The translations under genes and the position numbers were made by a program. This document shows positions 26,302 through 34,055 of a stretch of 64,000 bases of DNA, one piece after another. The DNA is taken from positions 62,001-126,000 of the forward strand of contig CALADS010000074.1 in assembly GCA_937890825.1 (NCBI GenBank), given 5' to 3'. Numbering within the stretch: the stretch's first letter is position 1; each line of letters begins with the position of its first letter. Below the pieces are notes generated by a model, which had not been told where the DNA came from, did no database searches, and was given only the letters and a program-made list of their open reading frames with translations. The stretch is from an uncultured Bacteroides sp. (lineage in GTDB: Bacteria > Bacteroidota > Bacteroidia > Bacteroidales > Bacteroidaceae).

Positions 26302-27900
26302 ATGAACACAAACGCTAAATCAACTATAGAAACGGGCCAAGCAATCCTGGGTATAGAGTTCGGCTCTACCCGGATTAAAGCCGTTTTGATAGATTCCAAC
26401 AATATGCCTATTGCACAAGGAAGCCACACCTGGGAAAACCAGCTGGAAGATGGGCTTTGGACATATAGTATAGAAGCTATCTGGCAAGGTTTGCAGGATT
26501 GTTATTCCAACCTCCGGTCCGATGTAAAGAAACAGTATGGTGTAGAACTTGAGTCATTGGCAGCCATCGGCATCAGTGCTATGATGCATGGCTATATGGC
26601 ATTCAATAAAGAACAAGAAATACAGGTTCCGTTCCGTACATGGAGAAATACCAATACGGCGGAAGCAGCAGCAACATTGTCGGAATTGTTTAACTATAAC
26701 ATTCCTTTGCGCTGGAGCATCTCTCATCTATATCAGGCTATCCTTAACCAAGAGAATCATGTAGGAAACATAGATTTTATCACCACCTTGGCTGGATATA
26801 TCCATTGGCAATTAACAGGTGAAAAAGTGTTGGGAATCGGTGATGCATCGGGTATGCTCCCTATCGATTCCTGCACCAAGAATTACTCGGCAGAAATGGT
26901 CGATAAATTTGACACATTGATTGCTCCGAAAGGATTCAATTGGAAACTAACCGACATTCTACCTAAAGTGCTGGTAGCTGGAGAAAACGCCGGATACTTA
27001 ACAGAAGAAGGTGCACGCAGACTGGACATTTCAGGACATTTGAAAGCAGGCATACCATTCTGCCCACCGGAAGGTGATGCAGGAACAGGAATGGTGGCAA
27101 CCAATGCTGTAAAACAACGCACCGGCAATGTTTCGGCAGGGACATCCTCTTTCTCTATGATTGTATTGGAAAAAGAACTTTCTAAACCCTATGAAATGAT
27201 TGATATGGTTACGACTCCTGACGGAAGTCTGGTGGCTATGGTGCATTGCAACAACTGTACATCCGATCTCAACGCATGGGTAAGTCTGTTCAAGGAATAT
27301 CAAGAATTGCTGGGAATTCCTGTAGACATGAATAAATTATTTGAAACACTCTATAACCATGCATTGACTGGTAATACTGATTGTGGAGGACTTCTTTCAT
27401 ACAACTATATTTCCGGAGAACCTGTTACAGGTCTGGCTGAAGGAAGACCTATGTTTATACGTTCTGCCAACGACACTTTCAACTTAGCCAATTTCATGCG
27501 CGCCCATCTCTATGGTGCAGTAGGTGTGTTGAAAATCGGAAACGACATTCTCTTCAACGAAGAGAAAATTAAAGTAGACAGAATTACAGGCCATGGCGGT
27601 CTGTTCAAAACAAAGAGCGTAGGCCAACGAGTACTAGCTGCTGCACTGAATTCTCCCATCTCTGTGATGAAAACTGCCGGAGAAGGAGGCGCATGGGGAA
27701 TTGCCCTACTGGGATCTTACTTGATACACAAGAACGAGCAACAGTCACTGGCTGATTTCTTGGAAGAAAAAGTATTTGCCGGTGAAAGCGGCATTGAAAT
27801 TACTCCTACCGCCGAAGAAGTAGCAGGCTTCGAGCGATACATTGAAAATTACAAGAGCGCTCTTCCGATAGAAGAAGCTGCCGTGAAATTCAAAAATTAA
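26302..27900 (+). CDS. araB: FGGY-family ribulokinase (xylulokinase-like sequence)
   Basis: 532 residues from the ATG at 26302; a TTG at 26293 would overlap araA and is unlikely. N-terminal ATPase half has LGIEFGSTRIKAVLID; the second half has GNVSAGTSSFSMIVLEKE, VDRITGHGGLFKTKSVGQRV and KTAGEGGAWGIALLGSY. The sequence looks closer to xylulokinase-type FGGY kinases than to E. coli AraB, but its place after araA and araD points to L-ribulose as substrate, giving L-ribulose 5-phosphate. It ends before a strong hairpin. Confidence 0.88.
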   Translation: MNTNAKSTIETGQAILGIEFGSTRIKAVLIDSNNMPIAQGSHTWENQLEDGLWTYSIEAIWQGLQDCYSNLRSDVKKQYGVELESLAAIGISAMMHGYMAFNKEQEIQVPFRTWRNTNTAEAAATLSELFNYNIPLRWSISHLYQAILNQENHVGNIDFITTLAGYIHWQLTGEKVLGIGDASGMLPIDSCTKNYSAEMVDKFDTLIAPKGFNWKLTDILPKVLVAGENAGYLTEEGARRLDISGHLKAGIPFCPPEGDAGTGMVATNAVKQRTGNVSAGTSSFSMIVLEKELSKPYEMIDMVTTPDGSLVAMVHCNNCTSDLNAWVSLFKEYQELLGIPVDMNKLFETLYNHALTGNTDCGGLLSYNYISGEPVTGLAEGRPMFIRSANDTFNLANFMRAHLYGAVGVLKIGNDILFNEEKIKVDRITGHGGLFKTKSVGQRVLAAALNSPISVMKTAGEGGAWGIALLGSYLIHKNEQQSLADFLEEKVFAGESGIEITPTAEEVAGFERYIENYKSALPIEEAAVKFKN

Positions 27901-27906
27901 ATCAGC

Positions 27907-27967
27907 AAGGAGAACAGTTCTCAAAATACTCTCTGGGTGCTAAAAGTATGAGAGTTCTGTTCTCCTT
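27907..27967 (+). terminator. Long imperfect hairpin between araB and GH97
   Basis: AAGGAGAACAG (27907-27917) pairs with CTGTTCTCCTT (27957-27967) and the stem continues inward through TCTC/GAGA and ATACT/AGTAT. It begins 7 bases after araB and ends 17 bases before GH97, so it could partly end transcription and separate the sugar pathway from the glycosidases. Confidence 0.6.
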
Positions 27968-27984
27968 CTAAAACCTAATACAAC

Positions 27985-29973
27985 ATGAAAATTCACAGAC
28001 AATATAGCCAGTTAATCAAAAGACTATTCACTAATAGCCTATTATGGATTATTGCTACTAACTTTACTACTGCTCAAAATATAGTGAGTCCTGATAAGAA
28101 TCTACAACTTTTATTCAAACTATCTGCTCAGGGAGAACCAACTTATGCTGTAAGCTACAAACATCAAGTCTTAATAGAACAATCTCCGCTTGGTTTGCAA
28201 ACCAACATGGGAGATTTCTCACAAAACTTGGAAATGATTAACCATGAGACTCAAACCATCGATACAACATTTAAACAATCAAGAATTAAAACTTCAAGCA
28301 TACACTACCAAGCTAATGAACTGACCGTATCACTCAAGAATGCTAAAGCACAACCTATAAACATCACCTTTAGGGTAAGTAATCATGATATAGCATTCAG
28401 ATACACACTGCCCAAAAACGATGATGCCGGCAGTGTAAGAATAATGAAAGAATGTACAGGATTCAGATTTCCATCCTACACCACTACCTTCTTAACTCCA
28501 CAAAGTGATGCTATGATAGGCTGGAAACGCACCAAACCCAGCTATGAAGAAGTATATAAGGCAGATGCTCCTATGGATACTCCATCTCAATATGGCCACG
28601 GCTATACGTTTCCCTGCTTATTTAAAATAGGCAATAAGGGATGGGTGTTACTTAGCGAAACGGGAGTAGACAGCCGCTATTGCGCTTCGCACTTATCCGA
28701 TTATAAGACCAACCATCACAGTGAAGGAGGAATATACACCATTGATTTCCCTATGCCAGAAGAGAATAATGGAAATGGAACAGTAGAACCTGCCTTCAGT
28801 CTACCAGGCAGCACGCCCTGGAGAACCATCACATTGGGAGAGACATTAAAGCCTATAGTGGAAACAACCATACCATGGAGTGTGGTAGAGCCAAAATATG
28901 AAAGCAAACACCTGTATAAAATGGGACGCGGTACGTGGAGCTGGATTCTATGGCAAGACAATAGCATTAACTACAAAGATATAAAAAGCTATATAGATTT
29001 TGCAGCCAGCATGGGCTATGAATACGTTTTGGTAGACAACTGGTGGGATGTAAACATCGGACGTATGAAAATCAAAGAACTCGTCCAATACGCACACAGC
29101 AAAAACGTAGATGTATTTCTGTGGTATAGTTCCAGCGGATATTGGAATGACATCACACAAAGTCCCGTAAATCATATGGATAACGCCATTATCCGCAAAA
29201 AAGAAATGCGCTGGCTACAAGAAATCGGTGTAAAAGGGATAAAAGTAGATTTCTTTGGAGGAGACAAGCAAGAAACCATGCGCCTGTACGAAGATATTTT
29301 AAGCGATGCCGATGATCATGGGCTCATGGTAATCTTTCATGGATGTACCCTGCCTAGAGGATGGGAACGTTTATATCCGAATTATGTAGGAAGCGAAGCT
29401 GTACTGGCTTCAGAGAATATGATTTTCAGTCAGGAATTCTGCGATAAAGAAGCTTTCAATACGTGCTTACATCCTTTTATTCGCAATACGGTAGGATGTA
29501 TGGAGTATGGAGGGTGCTTCCTGAACCAACGGATGAACCGCGATAACAATGGTGGAAACAGACGACGCACTTCGGATGTCTTTCAATTAGCCACCACGGT
29601 CCTTTTCCAAAATCCGATACAGAATTTTGCTTTAGCTCCGAACAACCTGACCGACGCCCCGCAGCTATGCATTGATTTTATGAAAACAATACCTACAACC
29701 TGGGATGAAACCCTATTTATAGATGGATATCCTGGCAAATATGTAGTATTGGCTCGCAGACACGCAGATAAATGGTATATAGCTGGAGTAAATGCTACCC
29801 AAAAGCCATTACAGCTTACATTGAATTTGCCAATGCTAAAAGGTATACAAAAAGTATTCTTATATACAGATGGCAAAGAAATGCTACCTGTTCGCAAAGA
29901 AGAGAAAATGAAGAAAGAGGCAACCATACGTATAACTATCCAACCTCAAGGGGGATTTATAATCACTAAATAA
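27985..29973 (+). CDS. GH97 glycosidase, retaining type (alpha-galactosidase or beta-L-arabinopyranosidase)
   Basis: 662 residues with an N-terminal signal (about 10-31, ending TTAQN). N-terminal beta domain (about 32-290) with the GH97 segment GHGYTFPCLFKIGNKGWVLLSETG, then the barrel with GTWSWILWQDNS, VDNWW and GIKVDFFGGD. Asp422 in KVDFF sits where retaining GH97 enzymes have their nucleophile; inverting SusB-type enzymes use Glu bases instead. In an arabinose operon, beta-L-arabinopyranosidase is an attractive guess, alpha-galactosidase the alternative. Its TAA overlaps the next gene's ATG by one base. Confidence 0.85.
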   Translation: MKIHRQYSQLIKRLFTNSLLWIIATNFTTAQNIVSPDKNLQLLFKLSAQGEPTYAVSYKHQVLIEQSPLGLQTNMGDFSQNLEMINHETQTIDTTFKQSRIKTSSIHYQANELTVSLKNAKAQPINITFRVSNHDIAFRYTLPKNDDAGSVRIMKECTGFRFPSYTTTFLTPQSDAMIGWKRTKPSYEEVYKADAPMDTPSQYGHGYTFPCLFKIGNKGWVLLSETGVDSRYCASHLSDYKTNHHSEGGIYTIDFPMPEENNGNGTVEPAFSLPGSTPWRTITLGETLKPIVETTIPWSVVEPKYESKHLYKMGRGTWSWILWQDNSINYKDIKSYIDFAASMGYEYVLVDNWWDVNIGRMKIKELVQYAHSKNVDVFLWYSSSGYWNDITQSPVNHMDNAIIRKKEMRWLQEIGVKGIKVDFFGGDKQETMRLYEDILSDADDHGLMVIFHGCTLPRGWERLYPNYVGSEAVLASENMIFSQEFCDKEAFNTCLHPFIRNTVGCMEYGGCFLNQRMNRDNNGGNRRRTSDVFQLATTVLFQNPIQNFALAPNNLTDAPQLCIDFMKTIPTTWDETLFIDGYPGKYVVLARRHADKWYIAGVNATQKPLQLTLNLPMLKGIQKVFLYTDGKEMLPVRKEEKMKKEATIRITIQPQGGFIITK

Positions 29974-31853
29974 TGAAATTTGCACTTATATTCAGCATTA
30001 TGTTATGCAGTCTGTTCTGTTCCGGAAAAGCTCAGAACAGACAAGCCTTGACATACTTTCATTTAGAAGACGTAAGGCTATTGGAAAGTCCGTTCTTACA
30101 AGCTCAACAAACAGATTTGAAGTATATCATGGCCATGAACCCAGACAGGCTGCTGGCTCCCTACCTGCGGGAAGCGGGACTTACTCCCAAAGCCCCCAGC
30201 TACACGAATTGGGAAAACACAGGATTGGACGGACATATCGGCGGACATTACCTTTCGGCTCTGTCTTTGATGTATGCCTCAACAGGCAATACCGACCTAC
30301 TGAAACGACTTGATTATATGCTCCACGAACTGCACCGGGCACAAAAACAAATAGGCACAGGATTCTTAGGAGGAACTCCTGGTAGCCTGCAACTATGGGC
30401 GGAAATCAAGCAGGGCAACATCCGTGCCGGTGGATTTGATTTAAATGGAAAATGGGTACCTCTCTATAATATCCACAAAACCTATGCCGGATTACGTGAT
30501 GCCTATCTATATGCTCACAGTGACTTGGCAAAAAATATGCTGACAGCCCTCTGCGATTGGATGATCCAAGTCACGCAAAACTTAAGTGATGAACAGATTC
30601 AGGATATGCTGCGAAGCGAACATGGTGGACTGAATGAAATATTTGCCGATGTGGCTGAGATTACCGGAGAAGAGAAATATCTGACATTGGCCAAACGATT
30701 CTCGCACCAATCTATACTCAACCCTCTGCTAAACAAAGAGGATAAGCTGACCGGATTACACGCAAATACACAAATACCCAAAGTCATAGGGTTCAAACGA
30801 ATTGCAGATTTAACAGGCAATTATGAATGGTTACAAGCTGCCCGTTTCTTTTGGAACACAGTAGTAGAACACCGGACCGTATGTATCGGAGGAAACAGTG
30901 TACGCGAACATTTCCACCCTTCCCATGATTTCAGCCCCATGCTTCAAGATGTGCAGGGACCAGAAACTTGCAATACTTACAACATGTTACGGCTTACAAA
31001 AATGTTATATCAAAATACACCCGAAGTAAAACTGGCCGATTATTATGAACGAGCACTATATAATCACATTTTGTCTTCGCAACATCCTGAGAAAGGAGGA
31101 TTTGTCTATTTTACGCCCATCCGGTCAGGACATTATCGAGTGTATTCACAACCCGAGACTTCCATGTGGTGCTGTGTAGGTTCGGGACTGGAAAATCATG
31201 CCAAATACGGTGAGTTTATCTATGCACATAAATCGGATACACTCTATGTAAATCTCTTCATCCCTTCTAAACTGAACTGGAAAGAGAAAGGTATTTCCAT
31301 CTGTCAAAATACCCGCTTCCCTGATGAAGACATTGTCCGTATACAAATCACTCAGTGTAAACATAAAGAATTTACCATCAAATTAAGAAGTCCGCAATGG
31401 ACTTCAAATGCCTTGGTGAGCATCAACGGAAAACCTGTGAAATGGCAAGCAGGGCAAGATAAATACATCGCAATCCACCGCAAATGGAAGGCCGGCGACG
31501 AAATAACCCTCCAACTGCCGATGAAAATTTCATTGGAACCATTGCCCGACCAACAGCCCTATTATGCATTCATGTATGGCCCCATTGCATTGGCATCTCC
31601 CATGGGGAAAGAACACCTCGACGGACTATTTGCAGACGACAGCCGTGGCGGGCATATAGCACACGGGAAACAAATACCTTTATTAAATATGCCTATCCTA
31701 AGCGGAACACCAGCCGAATTACAGCAAGCTGTTCAAAAGGAAAAAGTTAAAGACTTATCTTTCAGCTACCCGGGAAATGTATACCCGTTTCGGAAAGAAC
31801 CACTCAAACTGATTCCTTTCTTCCGGCTGCACGATGAACGATACGCTTTATAG
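29973..31853 (+). CDS. GH146/GH127 beta-L-arabinofuranosidase, truncated by in-frame TAG
   Basis: 626 residues with a signal peptide (about 1-21). The (alpha/alpha)6 catalytic domain is complete: GHIGGHYLSALS, and the zinc-cysteine active site Glu331 and Cys333 in GPETCNTYN with Cys400-Cys401 in MWCCVGSG, one cysteine being the nucleophile in this clan. The order of neighbours equals that of B. thetaiotaomicron BT_0349, the founding GH146 enzyme. The reading frame stops at TAG (31851-31853) in RYAL-stop-FR, but stays open in the same frame to 32321, and the part behind it is the usual C-terminal domain. So the gene appears cut by one nonsense codon; the truncated enzyme may or may not fold. 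Confidence 0.85.
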   Translation: MKFALIFSIMLCSLFCSGKAQNRQALTYFHLEDVRLLESPFLQAQQTDLKYIMAMNPDRLLAPYLREAGLTPKAPSYTNWENTGLDGHIGGHYLSALSLMYASTGNTDLLKRLDYMLHELHRAQKQIGTGFLGGTPGSLQLWAEIKQGNIRAGGFDLNGKWVPLYNIHKTYAGLRDAYLYAHSDLAKNMLTALCDWMIQVTQNLSDEQIQDMLRSEHGGLNEIFADVAEITGEEKYLTLAKRFSHQSILNPLLNKEDKLTGLHANTQIPKVIGFKRIADLTGNYEWLQAARFFWNTVVEHRTVCIGGNSVREHFHPSHDFSPMLQDVQGPETCNTYNMLRLTKMLYQNTPEVKLADYYERALYNHILSSQHPEKGGFVYFTPIRSGHYRVYSQPETSMWCCVGSGLENHAKYGEFIYAHKSDTLYVNLFIPSKLNWKEKGISICQNTRFPDEDIVRIQITQCKHKEFTIKLRSPQWTSNALVSINGKPVKWQAGQDKYIAIHRKWKAGDEITLQLPMKISLEPLPDQQPYYAFMYGPIALASPMGKEHLDGLFADDSRGGHIAHGKQIPLLNMPILSGTPAELQQAVQKEKVKDLSFSYPGNVYPFRKEPLKLIPFFRLHDERYAL

Positions 31854-32321
31854 TTCAGACAAACAGATTCCGCTGAAATAAAGAATATCCAAAAAGCTAC
31901 GGAAGAAGCTGAACTACGCACTTCACATTTGGCCAACCAAACTGTAGACTTAATCTTTCCTGGCGAACAACAGCCTGAATCCGATCACCACATCCAATAC
32001 CATGATGCCGAAACCGGCATCCTATACGATCGGCATTTCAGACGTGCCAAAGGATGGTTCAGCTATGAACTGAATAATAAAGGAAACGGGCATACCTTAT
32101 ATATTATGGTCAACAAACAGGATAGCGGACAAATGAAGGTGCTGCTCAATGGGAAAGAACTAATACGAAAAAACTTACCATGCGAGATCCAAGACAATCG
32201 TTTTAGCACGTATGTTTATCCGTTAACCCAAACTATGAATACGGAGAAGCAGGTGTTAAAGTTTATACCTGATGGAACAGATAAAACACCCGCTATTTTT
32301 GAAATAAGAGTATTAAAATAA
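31854..32321 (+). pseudogene. Detached C-terminal beta domain of the GH146 enzyme
   Basis: 155 codons in the same frame directly after the TAG, beginning FRQTDSAEI. It contains TVDLIFPGEQQPESDHHIQ, RHFRRAKGWFSYELNN and a C-terminal beta sandwich, the domain that follows the catalytic part in GH127/GH146 proteins. No ATG occurs in the first 80 codons and no ribosome site is apparent, so separate translation is unlikely. It would be made only by read-through. Confidence 0.8.
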
Positions 32322-32351
32322 AACTATTAACATCTTAACAAAACAAACATT

Positions 32352-33896
32352 ATGAAGAACAAACTATTTGTCAGCAGCTTGTTCTTAGCTGCTTCTATGT
32401 CTATCTCAGCACAAAACGATGCTACTATCACCCTTCATGCAGAGCAGGGTTCACAAATCATCCCTAAAGAAATTTACGGACAATTTGCCGAACACTTGGG
32501 AACTTGTATCTATGGAGGTTTATGGGTAGGAGAAGACTCTGAAATTCCCAACATCAAAGGGTATCGAACCGATGTATTCAATGCACTGAAAGAGTTGCAG
32601 GTGCCTGTTCTTCGTTGGCCCGGCGGATGCTTTGCCGATGAATATCACTGGATGGATGGTATCGGCCCAAAAGAAAACCGTCCTAAAATGGTGAACAACA
32701 ACTGGGGTGGCACCATCGAAGACAATAGTTTCGGCACTCACGAGTTCTTGAATCTATGTGAAATGCTTGGCTGTGAACCGTATATCAGCGGAAACGTAGG
32801 AAGTGGCACAGTAGAAGAGCTGGCTAAATGGGTAGAATATATGACTTCGGACGGAGATTCACCTATGGCCAACTTACGCCGCAAAAATGGAAGGGATAAA
32901 GCGTGGAAAATCAAATACCTGGGAGTAGGCAACGAAAGCTGGGGATGCGGCGGAAGTATGCGTCCGGAATATTACGCCGATTTATACCGCCGTTACTCTA
33001 CATATTGCCGCAATTACGACAATAACCGTCTGTTTAAAATTGCCAGTGGTGCCAGTGATTACGACTATAACTGGACCAAGGTACTGATGGATCGTGCCGG
33101 TGGATTAATGAACGGATTATCCTTACACTACTATACCGTAACCGGATGGACCGGCAGTAAAGGTTCTGCCACACAATTCAATACGGAAGACTACTATTGG
33201 ACCATGGGAAAATGCCGTGAAATAGAAGATGTTATTAAAAAGCATTGCGCCATCATGGATGAATACGACCCCAAAAAGCGCGTGGCTCTGATGCTGGACG
33301 AATGGGGAACATGGTGGGATGAAGAACCGGGCACCATACAAGGACATCTTTACCAGCAGAACACACTTCGTGATGCCTTCGTAGCTTCCCTGTCATTGGA
33401 TATTTTCCACAAATATACCGACAGACTAAAAATGGCCAATATCGCACAAGTAGTCAACGTGCTGCAATCCATGATTCTGACCAAAGGAAAAGAAATGGTA
33501 TTGACTCCCAGCTACTATGTATTCAAAATGTATAAAGTGCATCAAGATGCCACTTATCTTCCTTTAGACATCAACTGCGATATTATTGATGTAAGAGATA
33601 ACCGTAAGTTGCCTTTAATCAGCGCAACTGCCTCGAAAGACCAAGCAGGTAAAATCCATTTATCCATTTCCAACATTGATGTAGAAAATGAACAGGAAGT
33701 GACTATCAACCTGCCTGATGTAAAAGCCCAAAAGGCTGTAGGTGAAATCCTGACCTCTGCCAAACTTACCGATTTCAACTCTTTCGAAAACCCGGAAGTG
33801 GTAAAGACCGCACCTTTCAAAGAAGCCAAAATTAAAAAAGGCATCTTAAAAATCAAATTACCAGCCAAATCTATCGTAACGCTGGAATTGCAATAA
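32352..33896 (+). CDS. Alpha-L-arabinofuranosidase, GH51, short form
   Basis: 514 residues with a signal peptide (about 1-21, ending SISAQ). TIM barrel plus beta domain without an N-terminal binding module. Acid/base Glu195 in GVGNESWG and nucleophile Glu317 in LMLDEWGTWWD. LRWPGGCFADEYHW and LHYYT are typical of the classic GH51 arabinofuranosidases. It releases L-arabinose from arabino-oligosaccharides in the periplasm. Thirty bases after the GH146 fragment; last gene before the transketolase promoter. Differs clearly from the GH51 at 17790. Confidence 0.93.
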   Translation: MKNKLFVSSLFLAASMSISAQNDATITLHAEQGSQIIPKEIYGQFAEHLGTCIYGGLWVGEDSEIPNIKGYRTDVFNALKELQVPVLRWPGGCFADEYHWMDGIGPKENRPKMVNNNWGGTIEDNSFGTHEFLNLCEMLGCEPYISGNVGSGTVEELAKWVEYMTSDGDSPMANLRRKNGRDKAWKIKYLGVGNESWGCGGSMRPEYYADLYRRYSTYCRNYDNNRLFKIASGASDYDYNWTKVLMDRAGGLMNGLSLHYYTVTGWTGSKGSATQFNTEDYYWTMGKCREIEDVIKKHCAIMDEYDPKKRVALMLDEWGTWWDEEPGTIQGHLYQQNTLRDAFVASLSLDIFHKYTDRLKMANIAQVVNVLQSMILTKGKEMVLTPSYYVFKMYKVHQDATYLPLDINCDIIDVRDNRKLPLISATASKDQAGKIHLSISNIDVENEQEVTINLPDVKAQKAVGEILTSAKLTDFNSFENPEVVKTAPFKEAKIKKGILKIKLPAKSIVTLELQ

Positions 33897-33956
33897 ATCA
33901 AGGCAATACACTTCTACAGAAAGAAATAGGAAAGTGAAAAAGAAAGGCTATCCATA

Positions 33957-33986
33957 TTGCTATTTAAGCATAAAGGATTACCTTTG
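33957..33986 (+). promoter_or_regulatory. Promoter of the transketolase gene
   Basis: TTG (33957-33959), 19 bases, then TACCTTTG (33979-33986): a full match to the Bacteroides -33/-7 pattern. It gives tkt-rpiB its own start independent of the arabinose operon. Confidence 0.7.
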
Positions 33987-33988
33987 TA

Positions 33989-34013
33989 CGGGCGGAGACA
34001 AATCTTCCGCCCG
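33989..34013 (+). other. GC-rich hairpin at the start of the transketolase mRNA
   Basis: CGGGCGGA (33989-33996) and TCCGCCCG (34006-34013) form a perfect 8-bp stem beginning only 2 bases after the -7 element, so it should be at the very 5' end of the transcript. It may protect the mRNA; as a terminator for GH51 its T-run (TATTTTTT) is 10 bases too far. Confidence 0.55.
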
Positions 34014-34055
34014 CACACCATCTTATTTTTTGCATAATAATTAATATTTATTGAT

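Noticed and set aside
29973..32321. Stop-codon reassignment (TAG read as an amino acid)
   Set aside because: Other genes in the window end normally and some end with TAG (for example the PAP2 gene at 38131); a single nonsense change is simpler.
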